Assembly (NCBI GenBank): GCA_018896025.1
Contig: JAHIND010000007.1
Span: forward strand, 29,050-93,049
Origin: Pseudomonadota bacterium
GTDB taxonomy: Bacteria > Desulfobacterota > Desulfarculia > Desulfarculales > Desulfarculaceae
Direction: 5' to 3'
DNA: 64,000 nt
Below, one piece after another: positions 17,189-25,426 of the stretch; position 1 is the stretch's first letter; every line of letters begins with the position of its first letter. The notes under the pieces were generated by a model that saw nothing but the letters and a program-made list of their open reading frames with translations, was not told the origin of the DNA and made no database searches. Position numbers and translations under genes: made by a program.

Positions 17189-17872
17189 TTAGTTGCCCGC
17201 CCTTTTGTTCATGACTCCGTAGACCAGCGCCCTACTCCATTGCCCTCCGGTTTTGGTGGTAATGCCCTCTTGGTTCAGGAGGTCGGCTATCTCTTGATAG
17301 GTATGGCTGGGCTTGCCGTTCCGGCCACGCCTTCTCCAAGCACGCATCCGCCTCAGGACGGTCTGTTCCTCCTGGGTGTCGCCGTACGGCTTACGACCCT
17401 CACAACGCCCCTCCTTGACCCTCACGCGCTCCCTGGCAGCCCTTAGCTTCAACACGAGCATGGTCTTGTCGTACTCGGCCACCGCACCGAACATCTGCCG
17501 GATCAGCTTCCTTGTAGGGTCGTCCACCGCCAGCCCTGGTCCTTCCATTGCAGACACCAACTCATAGCCGTGGGCCTGGAGGTCACGAATGATCGCCTCC
17601 TGCACCATTAGGTCGCGGGCCAGGCGATCTAGTTTCTCGATGATCACCGTCTTGATGCCATGCCCGTTTTCCTCCAGGTCGACCATGAGGCGGGCCAGGG
17701 CCGGGCGGGCTTCGACCGTCCCGCTGACACCCTCATCTCTAAAGACATCGACCACTTCAAAGTCATGAGCCTTGGCGTAGTCCCTAATGGCTGCCTCCTG
17801 CCGTATGAGGCCGTCTCCATCTACCTGTCCCTGCCCGCTGACTCTGATGTAGCCGTATGCCTTAGTTGTCAT
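17189..17872 (-). CDS. serine recombinase (resolvase/invertase family)
   Basis: 227 residues. The N-terminal catalytic domain begins KAYGYIRVSGQGQ with the nucleophile Ser12. It continues with RDEGVSGTVEARPALARLM and IIEKLDRLARDLMVQE, the conserved Arg-rich active-site helix. The C-terminus is a small helix-turn-helix region (TYQEIADLLNQEGITTKTGGQWSRALVYGVM), similar to the recombinase DNA-binding part. The size fits a resolvase or small invertase, not a large serine integrase. It could resolve multimers or invert DNA in the island. Confidence 0.93.
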   Translation of the reverse strand: MTTKAYGYIRVSGQGQVDGDGLIRQEAAIRDYAKAHDFEVVDVFRDEGVSGTVEARPALARLMVDLEENGHGIKTVIIEKLDRLARDLMVQEAIIRDLQAHGYELVSAMEGPGLAVDDPTRKLIRQMFGAVAEYDKTMLVLKLRAARERVRVKEGRCEGRKPYGDTQEEQTVLRRMRAWRRRGRNGKPSHTYQEIADLLNQEGITTKTGGQWSRALVYGVMNKRAGN

Positions 17873-18323
17873 TTTCGCCCTCTATGATTGGAGAATACTA
17901 TGTGGATAACTTACTAATATGGCGTAAACATGTCAATAAAAATGTTGGTAATTCTAGAGAATAGACGACATTTATAGAGGAGCAAAACGGCAGCGGTGGG
18001 GCATAAGCGTCACCTATTCAAAATCAGTCTCCTAGGGCTTGGGCAAATTGTACCTCACCTAGAACCTAACAGCGTGAACGGCGCAGCCAATTATGCCTCA
18101 TATAGAAGGAGGAGGGCATGGCAGCGCACGCCAATTAAACCCGGTTTAAGACAAACTAAATCGGCAGACCATCAAAAAGCACAGTACAGAAGGTGGCGCT
18201 TGGGGCAACTCCTATTCTCCAATTACCCTGCAAGGGGGCGTGGCTGTGCCCTCCCTCCCCGACCATCTGTTAACGAAGGACGAACAACCCACGTTGAACG
18301 CTCTCATGAAGGGAGGTCATGCG
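17873..18323. other. divergent intergenic region of the island
   Basis: About 450 bases between the serine recombinase and the small DNA-binding-like gene. It begins AT-rich (17885-17980), a plausible promoter region. Open frames here are not protein-like. No structured RNA was recognised. Confidence 0.4.
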
Positions 18324-18590
18324 ATGCACGACCAAAAGACAACCAAGCTCCGTTCTAAGAGACTGGAGGGCACCAGGCAGGCACCTGTCCGGCTTGGCCC
18401 TGATAATGAAAGGATGATGAAGGGACTTCAGCGCTTTTACCAAGACCACCTTGGCAGGCCCGTCAGCCGCTCATTGGTGGTGAGGAGAGCACTGGAGGTC
18501 CTGGGCGGCCAGGTGGCCCAAAAGCTCAAGGCTGAAGACCAAGGCGGCATGGACGCCGAAGTTATGGCCCTCATTAGGCACATTCGATAA
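18324..18590 (+). CDS. small ribbon-helix-helix-like protein of the island
   Basis: 88 residues from the ATG at 18324, preceded by GGGAGG. The basic N-terminus (TTKLRSKRLEG) is followed by a possible beta strand (APVRLGPDNERMMKGLQRFY) and the helix pair RPVSRSLVVRRALEVLGGQV, suggestive of a CopG/Arc-type ribbon-helix-helix. It lies 76 bases upstream of the helicase-like gene, same strand. Its likely role is regulation of the replication or excision genes. This is inferred from sequence pattern only. Confidence 0.6.
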   Translation: MHDQKTTKLRSKRLEGTRQAPVRLGPDNERMMKGLQRFYQDHLGRPVSRSLVVRRALEVLGGQVAQKLKAEDQGGMDAEVMALIRHIR

Positions 18591-18666
18591 GGCTGTCGGT
18601 CCTGAGCATCCTTTCCTACCGCAACCAGCCACTAGGCTAATCCACCAAAACTAAACGGAGATCACC

Positions 18667-20592
18667 ATGGACGTCATAAACGCCCACCAAGACCAGTGCG
18701 TCTTGCCAGCCGACAGCTATCAAACCCTCTCGGCGAAAAATGTGGTTAAGCTACGTAAAGAGACCTTATTACATGAGGCAACCACATTTTTAGGCTCATT
18801 GGGGGCTTTGACTCGGAGCACCATTAAGGCCCTCCAGGAGACCTTCTGTCGACTCGGGCATAGGCCAAGTCAATCCATGTGGGCAGCCTTGGTTGACGTG
18901 GCGTCTACCCTGGAGGCCATGGCCAACGAAGCCTGTCCGCCGCTTTACTACCTCTCCAGCCTAGACCCTGGGGTTGGCAAGACCCAGACAGTGATCCACT
19001 TTATCAAGGTGCTAATGGCCTCCCAAGATCACAGGGGTGTGGGTGTCCTGATGTGTGTGTCTCGGCTGGATGAGGTCAGGACCATACTGGGCGAGTTGGA
19101 CTTGGCCAAGGAGATGGTGGCTGTATTCACCTCGGACAAGGACCTAAATGCCCTAGGCACCAGCCATATCAGATCGGCCAGAGTCTTGCTCACCACCCAG
19201 CAAATGGTCGAGGCACGGACAAGGAACAAGCCCCTCAGTGATGTAGACCAGTTCCATCATCATGGACGACCCAGACAAGTGCGTATATGGGACGAGACCA
19301 TACTGCCGGGGCAGACAATAACCCTGGGACGTTACGACATCGCCTCCTTGCTCAATCCGTTGACGGGTGTCTCTCCTGCGTTGGTTTCCGACCTGGAAGC
19401 ACTGTTTACCGACCTCAGGGATGTAGAGAGCGGCAGCATCTACCCAGTGCCGGACTTCGCAGGTAAGCATGAAGTGGACCTACCGGCAGTATTGGAGGTC
19501 CTGCAAGGAGGTAATCACGGCGATCAAGCCGTGGCAGAGTCGCTTTGGTTCCTTTCTGGTAAGGCAGCCTCAGTGTGTCGAGACGGTGTCCGTGGTAGCA
19601 CGGTCTTGAGCTACCGCGAGACTTTGCCAGCCGACTTGCCTCCTGTCCTGGTCCTTGATGCCTCAGGCAGGGTGCGGGGTACCTACCCGGAATGGGAAGC
19701 CGGGCGACGGAATCTTGTCCGTCTAAGAGAGGCACCCAAGTCCTACGACAACCTTACGGTCAATGTGTGGCCCATTGGAGGAGGCAAAAGCGCTTTCAGA
19801 AGGAACGGCAACAAGCTGGTTGATGGAATAGCCACCACTATCAACAGTAAACCCGGCGAACCATGGTTGGTCGTACACCACAAGTTCATCCCAACCATGG
19901 TCGATATTGAGAAAGGGGTGAGGGAGCTACTTGCCGTCGACCAGCAGCAGGTCCACTTCATAACCTGGGGCAATCACCACGCCACCAATGCCTTCAGCCA
20001 CATCCCCAACGTGATCCTGGCGGGCACCTTGTTCTACCGACAATCCACTTACGAAGCCCTTGGCAGACTCTCAGCAGGGAAGCCTCCCGAGGATGGTCTG
20101 TATAGCGAAGACGCGGTGGCCAGAGTCAGAGAAGGCGAGAACTCGCATCTGATTCTTCAGGCCCTCTGCCGAGGGTCTGTGCGTCGGTGTCAAGGGCCTG
20201 TCTGTGCGCCTTGCGAGGCCTACATAATCGCTAGCCCCAGAAGCGGCATACGCCGGGAACTGGCTCATATGTTCCCTGGCTGTCATGTCAAACAGTGGCG
20301 GCCTGTCCCCATTGCCCTAGTAGGCAAGGTCAAGGAGGCGGTAGCGTTCATCAGCGCTTGGTTCGATGCACAACCGGAGGGCTTCCTGAGATTTTCCTCG
20401 GTGCGCAAAGCTCTTGGCATCATGGACTCAGCTAACTTTAAGCAGAACATACGGCGGCATCCCGACTTCCAGCAGGCTATTGCCGATATGGGGGTCGTCG
20501 AAGACGGCGGGTCTACCTATCTGACCGGCTTTAGGAAACTTACCGCTGCCTGGTTCGGCTTCGAGGACGAGTCCGAGCGCTGTTGTCAATAG
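18667..20592 (+). CDS. helicase-like P-loop protein of the island
   Basis: 641 residues. Walker A LDPGVGKTQT lies at about 97-106, a Ia-like segment (GVLMCVSRLDEV) follows, then SARVLLTTQQMVEA and VRIWDET as the probable Walker B (D-E) near 210-216. HFITWGNHHATNAFSHIPNV near 430 resembles the late helicase motif that ends in a GT dipeptide. The last 100 residues may bind DNA. Its order after a small DNA-binding-like protein suggests a replication or maintenance module. No established plasmid-replication family is matched with confidence. Confidence 0.7.
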   Translation: MDVINAHQDQCVLPADSYQTLSAKNVVKLRKETLLHEATTFLGSLGALTRSTIKALQETFCRLGHRPSQSMWAALVDVASTLEAMANEACPPLYYLSSLDPGVGKTQTVIHFIKVLMASQDHRGVGVLMCVSRLDEVRTILGELDLAKEMVAVFTSDKDLNALGTSHIRSARVLLTTQQMVEARTRNKPLSDVDQFHHHGRPRQVRIWDETILPGQTITLGRYDIASLLNPLTGVSPALVSDLEALFTDLRDVESGSIYPVPDFAGKHEVDLPAVLEVLQGGNHGDQAVAESLWFLSGKAASVCRDGVRGSTVLSYRETLPADLPPVLVLDASGRVRGTYPEWEAGRRNLVRLREAPKSYDNLTVNVWPIGGGKSAFRRNGNKLVDGIATTINSKPGEPWLVVHHKFIPTMVDIEKGVRELLAVDQQQVHFITWGNHHATNAFSHIPNVILAGTLFYRQSTYEALGRLSAGKPPEDGLYSEDAVARVREGENSHLILQALCRGSVRRCQGPVCAPCEAYIIASPRSGIRRELAHMFPGCHVKQWRPVPIALVGKVKEAVAFISAWFDAQPEGFLRFSSVRKALGIMDSANFKQNIRRHPDFQQAIADMGVVEDGGSTYLTGFRKLTAAWFGFEDESERCCQ

Positions 20593-20666
20593 CTCAGAGA
20601 CAGGCGGCCAGGAAGAGATACTTACACGCTGGTATTTTCTTCCTGGCCGCGCCTCCTAGCACGCAG

Positions 20667-21776
20667 TTAGTAGGGCAATAAATCAGCAGCCCTAAGAGTC
20701 TGGCTCTCCAGGGCGTGGAGGTATCGCTCCGTTGTCTGTAACCTTTTGTGCCCCAGCAGTTGCATCAAGGTCCTGAGGTCTCCTCCGCTGGCAAGGAAGT
20801 GGCTGGCAAAGGTGTGGCGCAGGTCATGGATGCGCAGGTTGGTCTTAGAGTAGTCCAGTTGCCCTAGTGCGGCCAACTGCTTCGCCGTGGCTCGTAGATT
20901 GTCTATCAGCCAGTTGCATCCCCTCGCTGGGTATGGGTGAGAGCCAGAAGTCTCGCCCAACCTTCGCTCTAGATCGTTCCGCAACCTTGTCCCGACTGGG
21001 AAGTAACGGAAGCGATCAAGACTACTTGTGGCTGTTTTGATATTGTTGATCCTTAGCCTCCCTTCACGGCGCAGATAGTCTGTTCTGTTGAGTTGGTACA
21101 TCTCACCGCGCCTCATACCAGTGCGCACCAATAGGGAAAAGTAAGGGAGGAACTCTGGTCGGCATTGCCTCAGGAATGCCTCTATCTCGTCCTTTTCAAG
21201 AACGATCATCTGAGCCAGTCCGTCCGTCTCCTTTAGACGCTTCATGCCCGAGAAGGGGTTGTCTTGGACCAAGCCAAGGGCCAGGGCGTGGTTTATGACC
21301 CGGCGCATCACCTTGATCTCCAGGTTTACAGCTGACTTGGTGAGGGTCCTTTTGCCATTGCCCCTGGGTCGATTCATGGCCTTCTGGCGAAAATCCAGGG
21401 CCAAGTTGCGGTCGATCTGGTCCACGGTGACCGGCTGGCAGTCTTGCTCAAAGTGGGCCACCACTGACCTGTACCGGGACAAAGTATTGGGACTAACCTC
21501 TGCTCCGCAAACCCGCCAAAAGTCCAGGATGAAGTCTAGCCATGGGGTCGAAACAATGTTGGTGTCGGATGGCTCAACAGGTGCTGACCCAGCCTGAGCA
21601 GTCTCCAAGCTGGCTGGAAGTTCACCTCTACCTGTGGCCTGCAGTTGGTCTCTCAGTTCAAGGGCATCGTGGCGGCTGGGGAACGTCTTGCGCCTTCTCC
21701 TACCGGTTGGCTCCTCCCAAACCGTGCTCCAGGTCGCCCCTGCCTTCCGCTGGTTCCTTTCCACCCAAATTCGCAT
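20667..21776 (-). CDS. tyrosine recombinase (island integrase)
   Basis: 369 residues. An N-terminal arm-binding-like region (WVERNQRKAGATWSTVWEEP) is followed by a SAM-like core-binding domain (about 75-185). The catalytic domain has all key residues: Arg222 in RTGMRRGE, His317-x-x-Arg320 in HDLRHTFASH, His343 in LLGHKRLQTTERY and the nucleophile Tyr352. It sits 145 bases from the right 93-bp repeat, the usual position for the enzyme that made it. Arm-type repeats at 7904 and 21826 may be its accessory sites. Confidence 0.95.
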   Translation of the reverse strand: MRIWVERNQRKAGATWSTVWEEPTGRRRRKTFPSRHDALELRDQLQATGRGELPASLETAQAGSAPVEPSDTNIVSTPWLDFILDFWRVCGAEVSPNTLSRYRSVVAHFEQDCQPVTVDQIDRNLALDFRQKAMNRPRGNGKRTLTKSAVNLEIKVMRRVINHALALGLVQDNPFSGMKRLKETDGLAQMIVLEKDEIEAFLRQCRPEFLPYFSLLVRTGMRRGEMYQLNRTDYLRREGRLRINNIKTATSSLDRFRYFPVGTRLRNDLERRLGETSGSHPYPARGCNWLIDNLRATAKQLAALGQLDYSKTNLRIHDLRHTFASHFLASGGDLRTLMQLLGHKRLQTTERYLHALESQTLRAADLLPY

Positions 21777-21825
21777 GGTCTACCTCCTGGCAGACCGCAA
21801 AGACCTGTAAGCCTATCGGGTAATA

Positions 21826-21846
21826 TGCCCATCGCGTTGCCCATCG
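21826..21846 (+). promoter_or_regulatory. candidate integrase arm-type site, right
   Basis: Identical 21-mer to 7904-7924, same orientation, between the integrase start and the right direct repeat. It contains GCCCATCG twice. Confidence 0.55.
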
Positions 21847-21920
21847 CGAAGTCTGATTTTGAGGGGAAAACAGCAAAGAAAAAAGACGTAAGTAATTGAA
21901 TACTTACGCCTTTAAAAGAC

Positions 21921-22013
21921 TGGCGGAGAGAGAGGGATTCGAACCCTCGGTACACCTTTTGGGCGTACACACGATTTCCAGTCGTGCACCTTCGGCCAGC
22001 TCGGTCATCTCTC
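21921..22013. repeat. 93-bp direct repeat, right end of island
   Basis: Perfect copy of 7700-7792. It is the right attachment site; the island side begins at 21920. Confidence 0.9.
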
Positions 22014-22014
22014 C
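21921..22014 (-). tRNA. tRNA-Ser(GGA), right (intact) copy
   Basis: A 94-nt class II tRNA with anticodon GGA, encoded CCA and a fully paired acceptor stem (GGAGAGA with TCTCTCC). Its upstream side is chromosomal, so this copy keeps the original promoter and is probably the functional gene restored by integration. Confidence 0.95.
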
Positions 22015-22089
22015 ATCTGCTTAGTTTGACAAAGTAAAGGCAGAGATACCCGAAAGCCGGGTGGATGTCAACCTGAGCGCAAAATGTTT

Positions 22090-23466
22090 TTAGATAATCA
22101 GGGGCGTACGCAGGCTGGTCTGCACCGGCGTATTGCTATCGCGCACATCCTTGGCGTTTTGCTTCTTGCACTGCTCCTGGGCCGCTTGGCTCTGGGGCGA
22201 GGGCAGGAACTCGGGATGCTCCCGCTGCAGCACGGCCATGACCGCGGTGCGGTACTCGGGGCGCAGGCGCAGGGCGGACAAGGGCAGGTTGCCCCGCCAA
22301 ACCGCCTCCACCAACAGATTCACCGGGCCCACCGGGTCGTCTCCGTACACCCTCTGGGCCAGATGGTCCAGTTGGTCCAACAAGGCCTCGGCATAGGCCA
22401 CGTGGGAGGGGTCGTCCAAGTCGAAGCTGTCCAGGCTGAAGGGCGGCGCGCCCAGAGCGGGGCTGGCCTGCTGATGGGCCGGACGGCTCTCCTGGTAGGC
22501 CCGGATGGCCTTTTCGCCGTGAAGCTGGCGGGGGGCCAGATCCTGGTCGCCTTGGCTTTGGACGCGCTCGTACTGGGCCTGCACCCAGTCGCCGTAGTCG
22601 GCTCCTCGGGCGTCGGCCTGGCGGCGGGCCAGGTTGAAGTCCTCCCACTCGGGGTATTCCCAACGGGGGCGGAAGGAGGTGAAGTAGGTGGTCAAAAGAC
22701 CCTGGTGACGGCGGCGGGCCCGTTCCCAGATGTCGCTGAGGTCGCGGGTGCGCTGCCACCAGATGATGTTGCGGTATTCGGCGCGGGCGGTGAGGAGGAG
22801 CTTTTCCTCCAGGGTGGCCTCCACCGGGTTGAGGCGGGGCGGCTGTGGCTGGGCCGGGATCTCCGGCTCGGGCTCCAGCTCGGCCTCGAACTCCTCCTCG
22901 GTCAGGGTTTCGGCGGCCGGCTCCGGGGCCTCGGGGGTGACCCCCAAATCCCGCAGGGTGCGGGCCAGCAACTCTTCGGTCTGGCGGCGGTCCAGGTCCA
23001 GCAGGTGCTTTTCCAGTTGCTGGTACAGACGGCGGGCCAGGGCGCTGACCCCATCGGACGCGGCCGGAGTCTGGGCCTCGGGCTCGTCCTGGGGTTGGTA
23101 TTGGTCTTGGGGCTCTTCCCAGGAGGGCTCTTCCGAAACCTGGCGGCTCTCGGCCTGGCCCAGAAGCCTCAATCCCATGGAAGTCGGTCTGACGTTGAGG
23201 GGCAGACCCGACCCTGGCTTTACGATGCGAAGCATACCGTCGGATTCCAAGCCACGAAGGTGGCGGTTCAAAAGCTGTTGGCTCAAGTCGGTGCTCTCCC
23301 GCACTTCGCTGCTGGTGGCCCACTCTCCGTCACGGCAAAGGGAAGCCACCACCTTTAGCACCATGCGCCGCGTGGGATGCAGGCGCGGGTGCTTGGAGGC
23401 TACCCAGGCGTCCAAACGGACGGGCTCGCCGCCGCCGTTGGTGCCGTTTTTGGAGAAGTTGACCAT
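22090..23466 (-). CDS. winged-helix protein sharing the C-terminal domain of the 1221-2819 ATPase
   Basis: 458 residues. Residues about 25-95 are a winged helix (RRMVLKVVASLCRDG...LNRHLRGLESDGMLRI), like MarR or replication-type readers. An acidic, Pro/Glu-rich linker occupies about 100-215. Residues about 220-420 align with the second half of the ATPase at 1221-2819: YRNIIWWQRT, SFRPRWEYPEWEDFNLARR, ADYGDWVQAQYER and LVEAVWRGNLPLSALR match there. The tail RTPLII resembles HPPIII at the other C-terminus. The gene begins 76 bases from the tRNA-Ser. Function is unknown; regulation or assembly with the ATPase is a hypothesis. Confidence 0.8.
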   Translation of the reverse strand: MVNFSKNGTNGGGEPVRLDAWVASKHPRLHPTRRMVLKVVASLCRDGEWATSSEVRESTDLSQQLLNRHLRGLESDGMLRIVKPGSGLPLNVRPTSMGLRLLGQAESRQVSEEPSWEEPQDQYQPQDEPEAQTPAASDGVSALARRLYQQLEKHLLDLDRRQTEELLARTLRDLGVTPEAPEPAAETLTEEEFEAELEPEPEIPAQPQPPRLNPVEATLEEKLLLTARAEYRNIIWWQRTRDLSDIWERARRRHQGLLTTYFTSFRPRWEYPEWEDFNLARRQADARGADYGDWVQAQYERVQSQGDQDLAPRQLHGEKAIRAYQESRPAHQQASPALGAPPFSLDSFDLDDPSHVAYAEALLDQLDHLAQRVYGDDPVGPVNLLVEAVWRGNLPLSALRLRPEYRTAVMAVLQREHPEFLPSPQSQAAQEQCKKQNAKDVRDSNTPVQTSLRTPLII

Positions 23467-23978
23467 ATAAACCCGCTTGCTCCTCAGACTGGTTCGCTTA
23501 CAAGTAAAGCAAAACCAGTGCCAATTGGCCTATGAGCTCCGGAGATATGTCAAACGCCGTCTTGATCCGCTTCCAAAAAAGCCAGGGTCTTCTCTGAGGG
23601 TCTCATAGTTCTTATAATGTGGTTATAACTGACCAAATTGTCAATAGTAAAGGTTCGCGATTTAATAATAAGTAAAAATGCACCAAATATTGGGTAACCA
23701 CCTGTTGAGCCCCACCACCAGTGGGGTGATTCAAAATTCCACCGATTTGCCCCGCTTGGAGCTTTCAGGGAGATTTCAGCAAAATACCGCCCACAGGAGG
23801 CCGCCATCGCAGTCAAAATGAAGCCGCCCGCGCGGCGGTTGTGGGGCGGTTGTGGGGCACAACTCCATCCAACTCGCTGTAATGTCTAGGCACCTTGGTG
23901 GCGGTATATACGCCAAAAAAATGACGAAAGGGTGGGTATGCGGCAATTAAATGACTATATTTGTGGCCCCCGGCGGGA
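23467..23978. other. intergenic region
   Basis: About 510 bases, AT-rich in the middle (23600-23690) where the promoter of the winged-helix gene may lie. 23836-23857 is a tandem duplication of the 11-mer CGGTTGTGGGG. An 88-codon minus-strand frame at 23550-23816 lacks protein-like sequence and is not called. Confidence 0.4.
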
Positions 23979-25148
23979 TCAATCCGCCAGCTTGCGCAGG
24001 CCAGCAGCCGCCTTTTCCAGGGTCTCGGCGCTCTTGCAGAAGCAGAAGCGCACCTGGGTGCGGCCCAACTCGGGCCGGGAGTAAAAGCTGGAGCCGGGCA
24101 CCGTGGCCACCCCGGTCAGCTCGATGAGCTTCAGGGCCATGGCGGTGTCGTCCACGCAGCCGTAGCGCTCCATGAGGTGGGCCACCTCGGTGATGATGTA
24201 GTAGGCGCCCTTGGGCAGGTTGGGGTTGAAACCCAGCTCGTCCAGCACCCCGAAGAGCTGGTCGCGGCGCTCGGCGTAGAGCCCTTTGAGGCCCTGGTAG
24301 TAGGACTCGGGCAGCCTGAGCCCGGCGGCGCAGGCCTCTTGCAGGGGGTGGGCCGCGCCCACGGTGAGGAAGTCATGCACCTTGCGCACCGCCGAGGTCA
24401 CCGCCGGCGGGGCGATGACCCAGCCCACCCGCCAGCCGGTGGCCGAGAAGGTCTTGGACATGGAATTGACGGTGATGCCCAGGTCGGCCATGCCGGTGAG
24501 GGCGGCCGGGGAGATGTGCTCCTCGCCGTCATAAAGTATGTACTCGTAGATCTCGTCGTTGATCAGGTAGGCGTCCCAGCGGCGGCACAACTCGGCGATG
24601 CTGGTGAGCTCTCCACGGGAGAAAACCTTGCCCGTGGGGTTGTTGGGGGTGTTGACCACGATGGCCTTGGTCTTGGGTCCGAAGGCGGCGGCCAACTCGT
24701 CCAGGTCGAAGCTCCAGTCAGGGGGCCGAAGGGTCACGTAGCGGGGGGTGGCCCCGGAGAGCAGGGTGTCGGGTCCGTAGTTTTCATAGAACGGCTCGAA
24801 GATCACGATCTCGTCGCCGGGGTTGATGATGGCCTTCAAGGCGGCGATCATGCCCTCGGTGGCCCCGCAGGTCACGGTGAGCATGGTGTCGGGGTCCACC
24901 TCCAGGTGGTTGTAGATCTTGGCCCGCTGGGCGATGGCCTGGCGCAGGTTGGAGGTGCCCCAGGTCACGGCGTACTGGTTGTAGCCCTCGCGGATGGCCT
25001 TGATGGCCGCCTCCTTGACCTCCTCGGGGGTGTCCCAGTCCGGGAAGCCCTGGGCCAGGTTGATGCCGCCATGTTCCGCGCAGACCCGGCTCATGCCCCG
25101 GATCACCGATTCGCCGAAACGCAAGGTAAGTTGGTTGACAGGCTTCAA
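23979..25148 (-). CDS. PLP-dependent class I/II aminotransferase
   Basis: 389 residues, fold type I. Key features: INLAQGFPDWDTP at the N-terminus, the cofactor-binding NTPNNPTGKVF, YLINDEIYEYI, the Schiff-base Lys in SMSKTFSATGWRVGW, and QVRFCFCKS with the carboxylate-binding Arg near the end. The sequence most resembles the aminotransferases annotated as kynurenine/methionine aminotransferase (YbdL/KAT-like), so the 2-oxo acid partner cannot be fixed from sequence. It is cytoplasmic. It is downstream of the glycosyltransferase and a 57-codon gene on the same strand, after a 100-base gap. Confidence 0.93.
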   Translation of the reverse strand: MKPVNQLTLRFGESVIRGMSRVCAEHGGINLAQGFPDWDTPEEVKEAAIKAIREGYNQYAVTWGTSNLRQAIAQRAKIYNHLEVDPDTMLTVTCGATEGMIAALKAIINPGDEIVIFEPFYENYGPDTLLSGATPRYVTLRPPDWSFDLDELAAAFGPKTKAIVVNTPNNPTGKVFSRGELTSIAELCRRWDAYLINDEIYEYILYDGEEHISPAALTGMADLGITVNSMSKTFSATGWRVGWVIAPPAVTSAVRKVHDFLTVGAAHPLQEACAAGLRLPESYYQGLKGLYAERRDQLFGVLDELGFNPNLPKGAYYIITEVAHLMERYGCVDDTAMALKLIELTGVATVPGSSFYSRPELGRTQVRFCFCKSAETLEKAAAGLRKLAD

Positions 25149-25250
25149 GGCGCACTACTCCCCGGCTGGGCCGCCCGCCCCGCCCCCGGCCGGCGGCGTT
25201 TTTTTGGAACAAACCAAGGCTATCCCAAAGACGGCTTCAGGGCAAAGCAA

Positions 25251-25424
25251 TCATTCGCCTTGCAACCGAGGGCAGGCCTCGGCCACCCGGCCCAGGGCGT
25301 TGACCACGCCGCGCAGCAGGCCCAGCACCTGTCCGGCGGGCAACATGCCCTGTTCGCTAAGCAATTGGGCCGCCTGCTCCACCTGGCGCTCCAGGCTTTT
25401 TATGGTCGGGCGCAGATCATCCAT
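25251..25424 (-). CDS. small helical protein downstream of the glycosyltransferase
   Basis: 57 residues from the ATG at 25424, two bases after the stop of the large glycosyltransferase. AAGGAG stands at the right distance. The sequence (TIKSLERQVEQAAQLLSEQG...LGLLRGVVNALGRV) is one predicted amphipathic helix pair without cysteines or a signal. No family is recognised. Close spacing suggests translational coupling. Confidence 0.55.
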   Translation of the reverse strand: MDDLRPTIKSLERQVEQAAQLLSEQGMLPAGQVLGLLRGVVNALGRVAEACPRLQGE

Positions 25425-25426
25425 GC

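Larger units (their letters stand above)
7700..22014. mobile_element. 14.2-kb integrated genomic island in tRNA-Ser(GGA)
   Basis: The island is bounded by the 93-bp direct repeats and carries a tyrosine integrase whose 5' end faces the right repeat, as in classic tRNA-targeted islands. Cargo: hsdM-hsdS-abiEi-abiEii-hsdR (minus strand), a hypothetical protein, a serine recombinase, a TAG-rich noncoding block, a small DNA-binding-like protein and a helicase-like protein. No conjugation genes, relaxase or phage structural genes are visible, so it is an integrative element that cannot transfer itself, or is mobilised in trans. Confidence 0.9.

Noticed and set aside
17996..18358. 120-codon plus-strand frame in the island
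   Set aside because: Arg-rich, no ribosome site; it overlaps the better-supported 88-residue gene in another frame.
23550..23816. 88-codon minus-strand frame
   Set aside because: No ribosome site or family-like sequence; the region is probably a promoter area.
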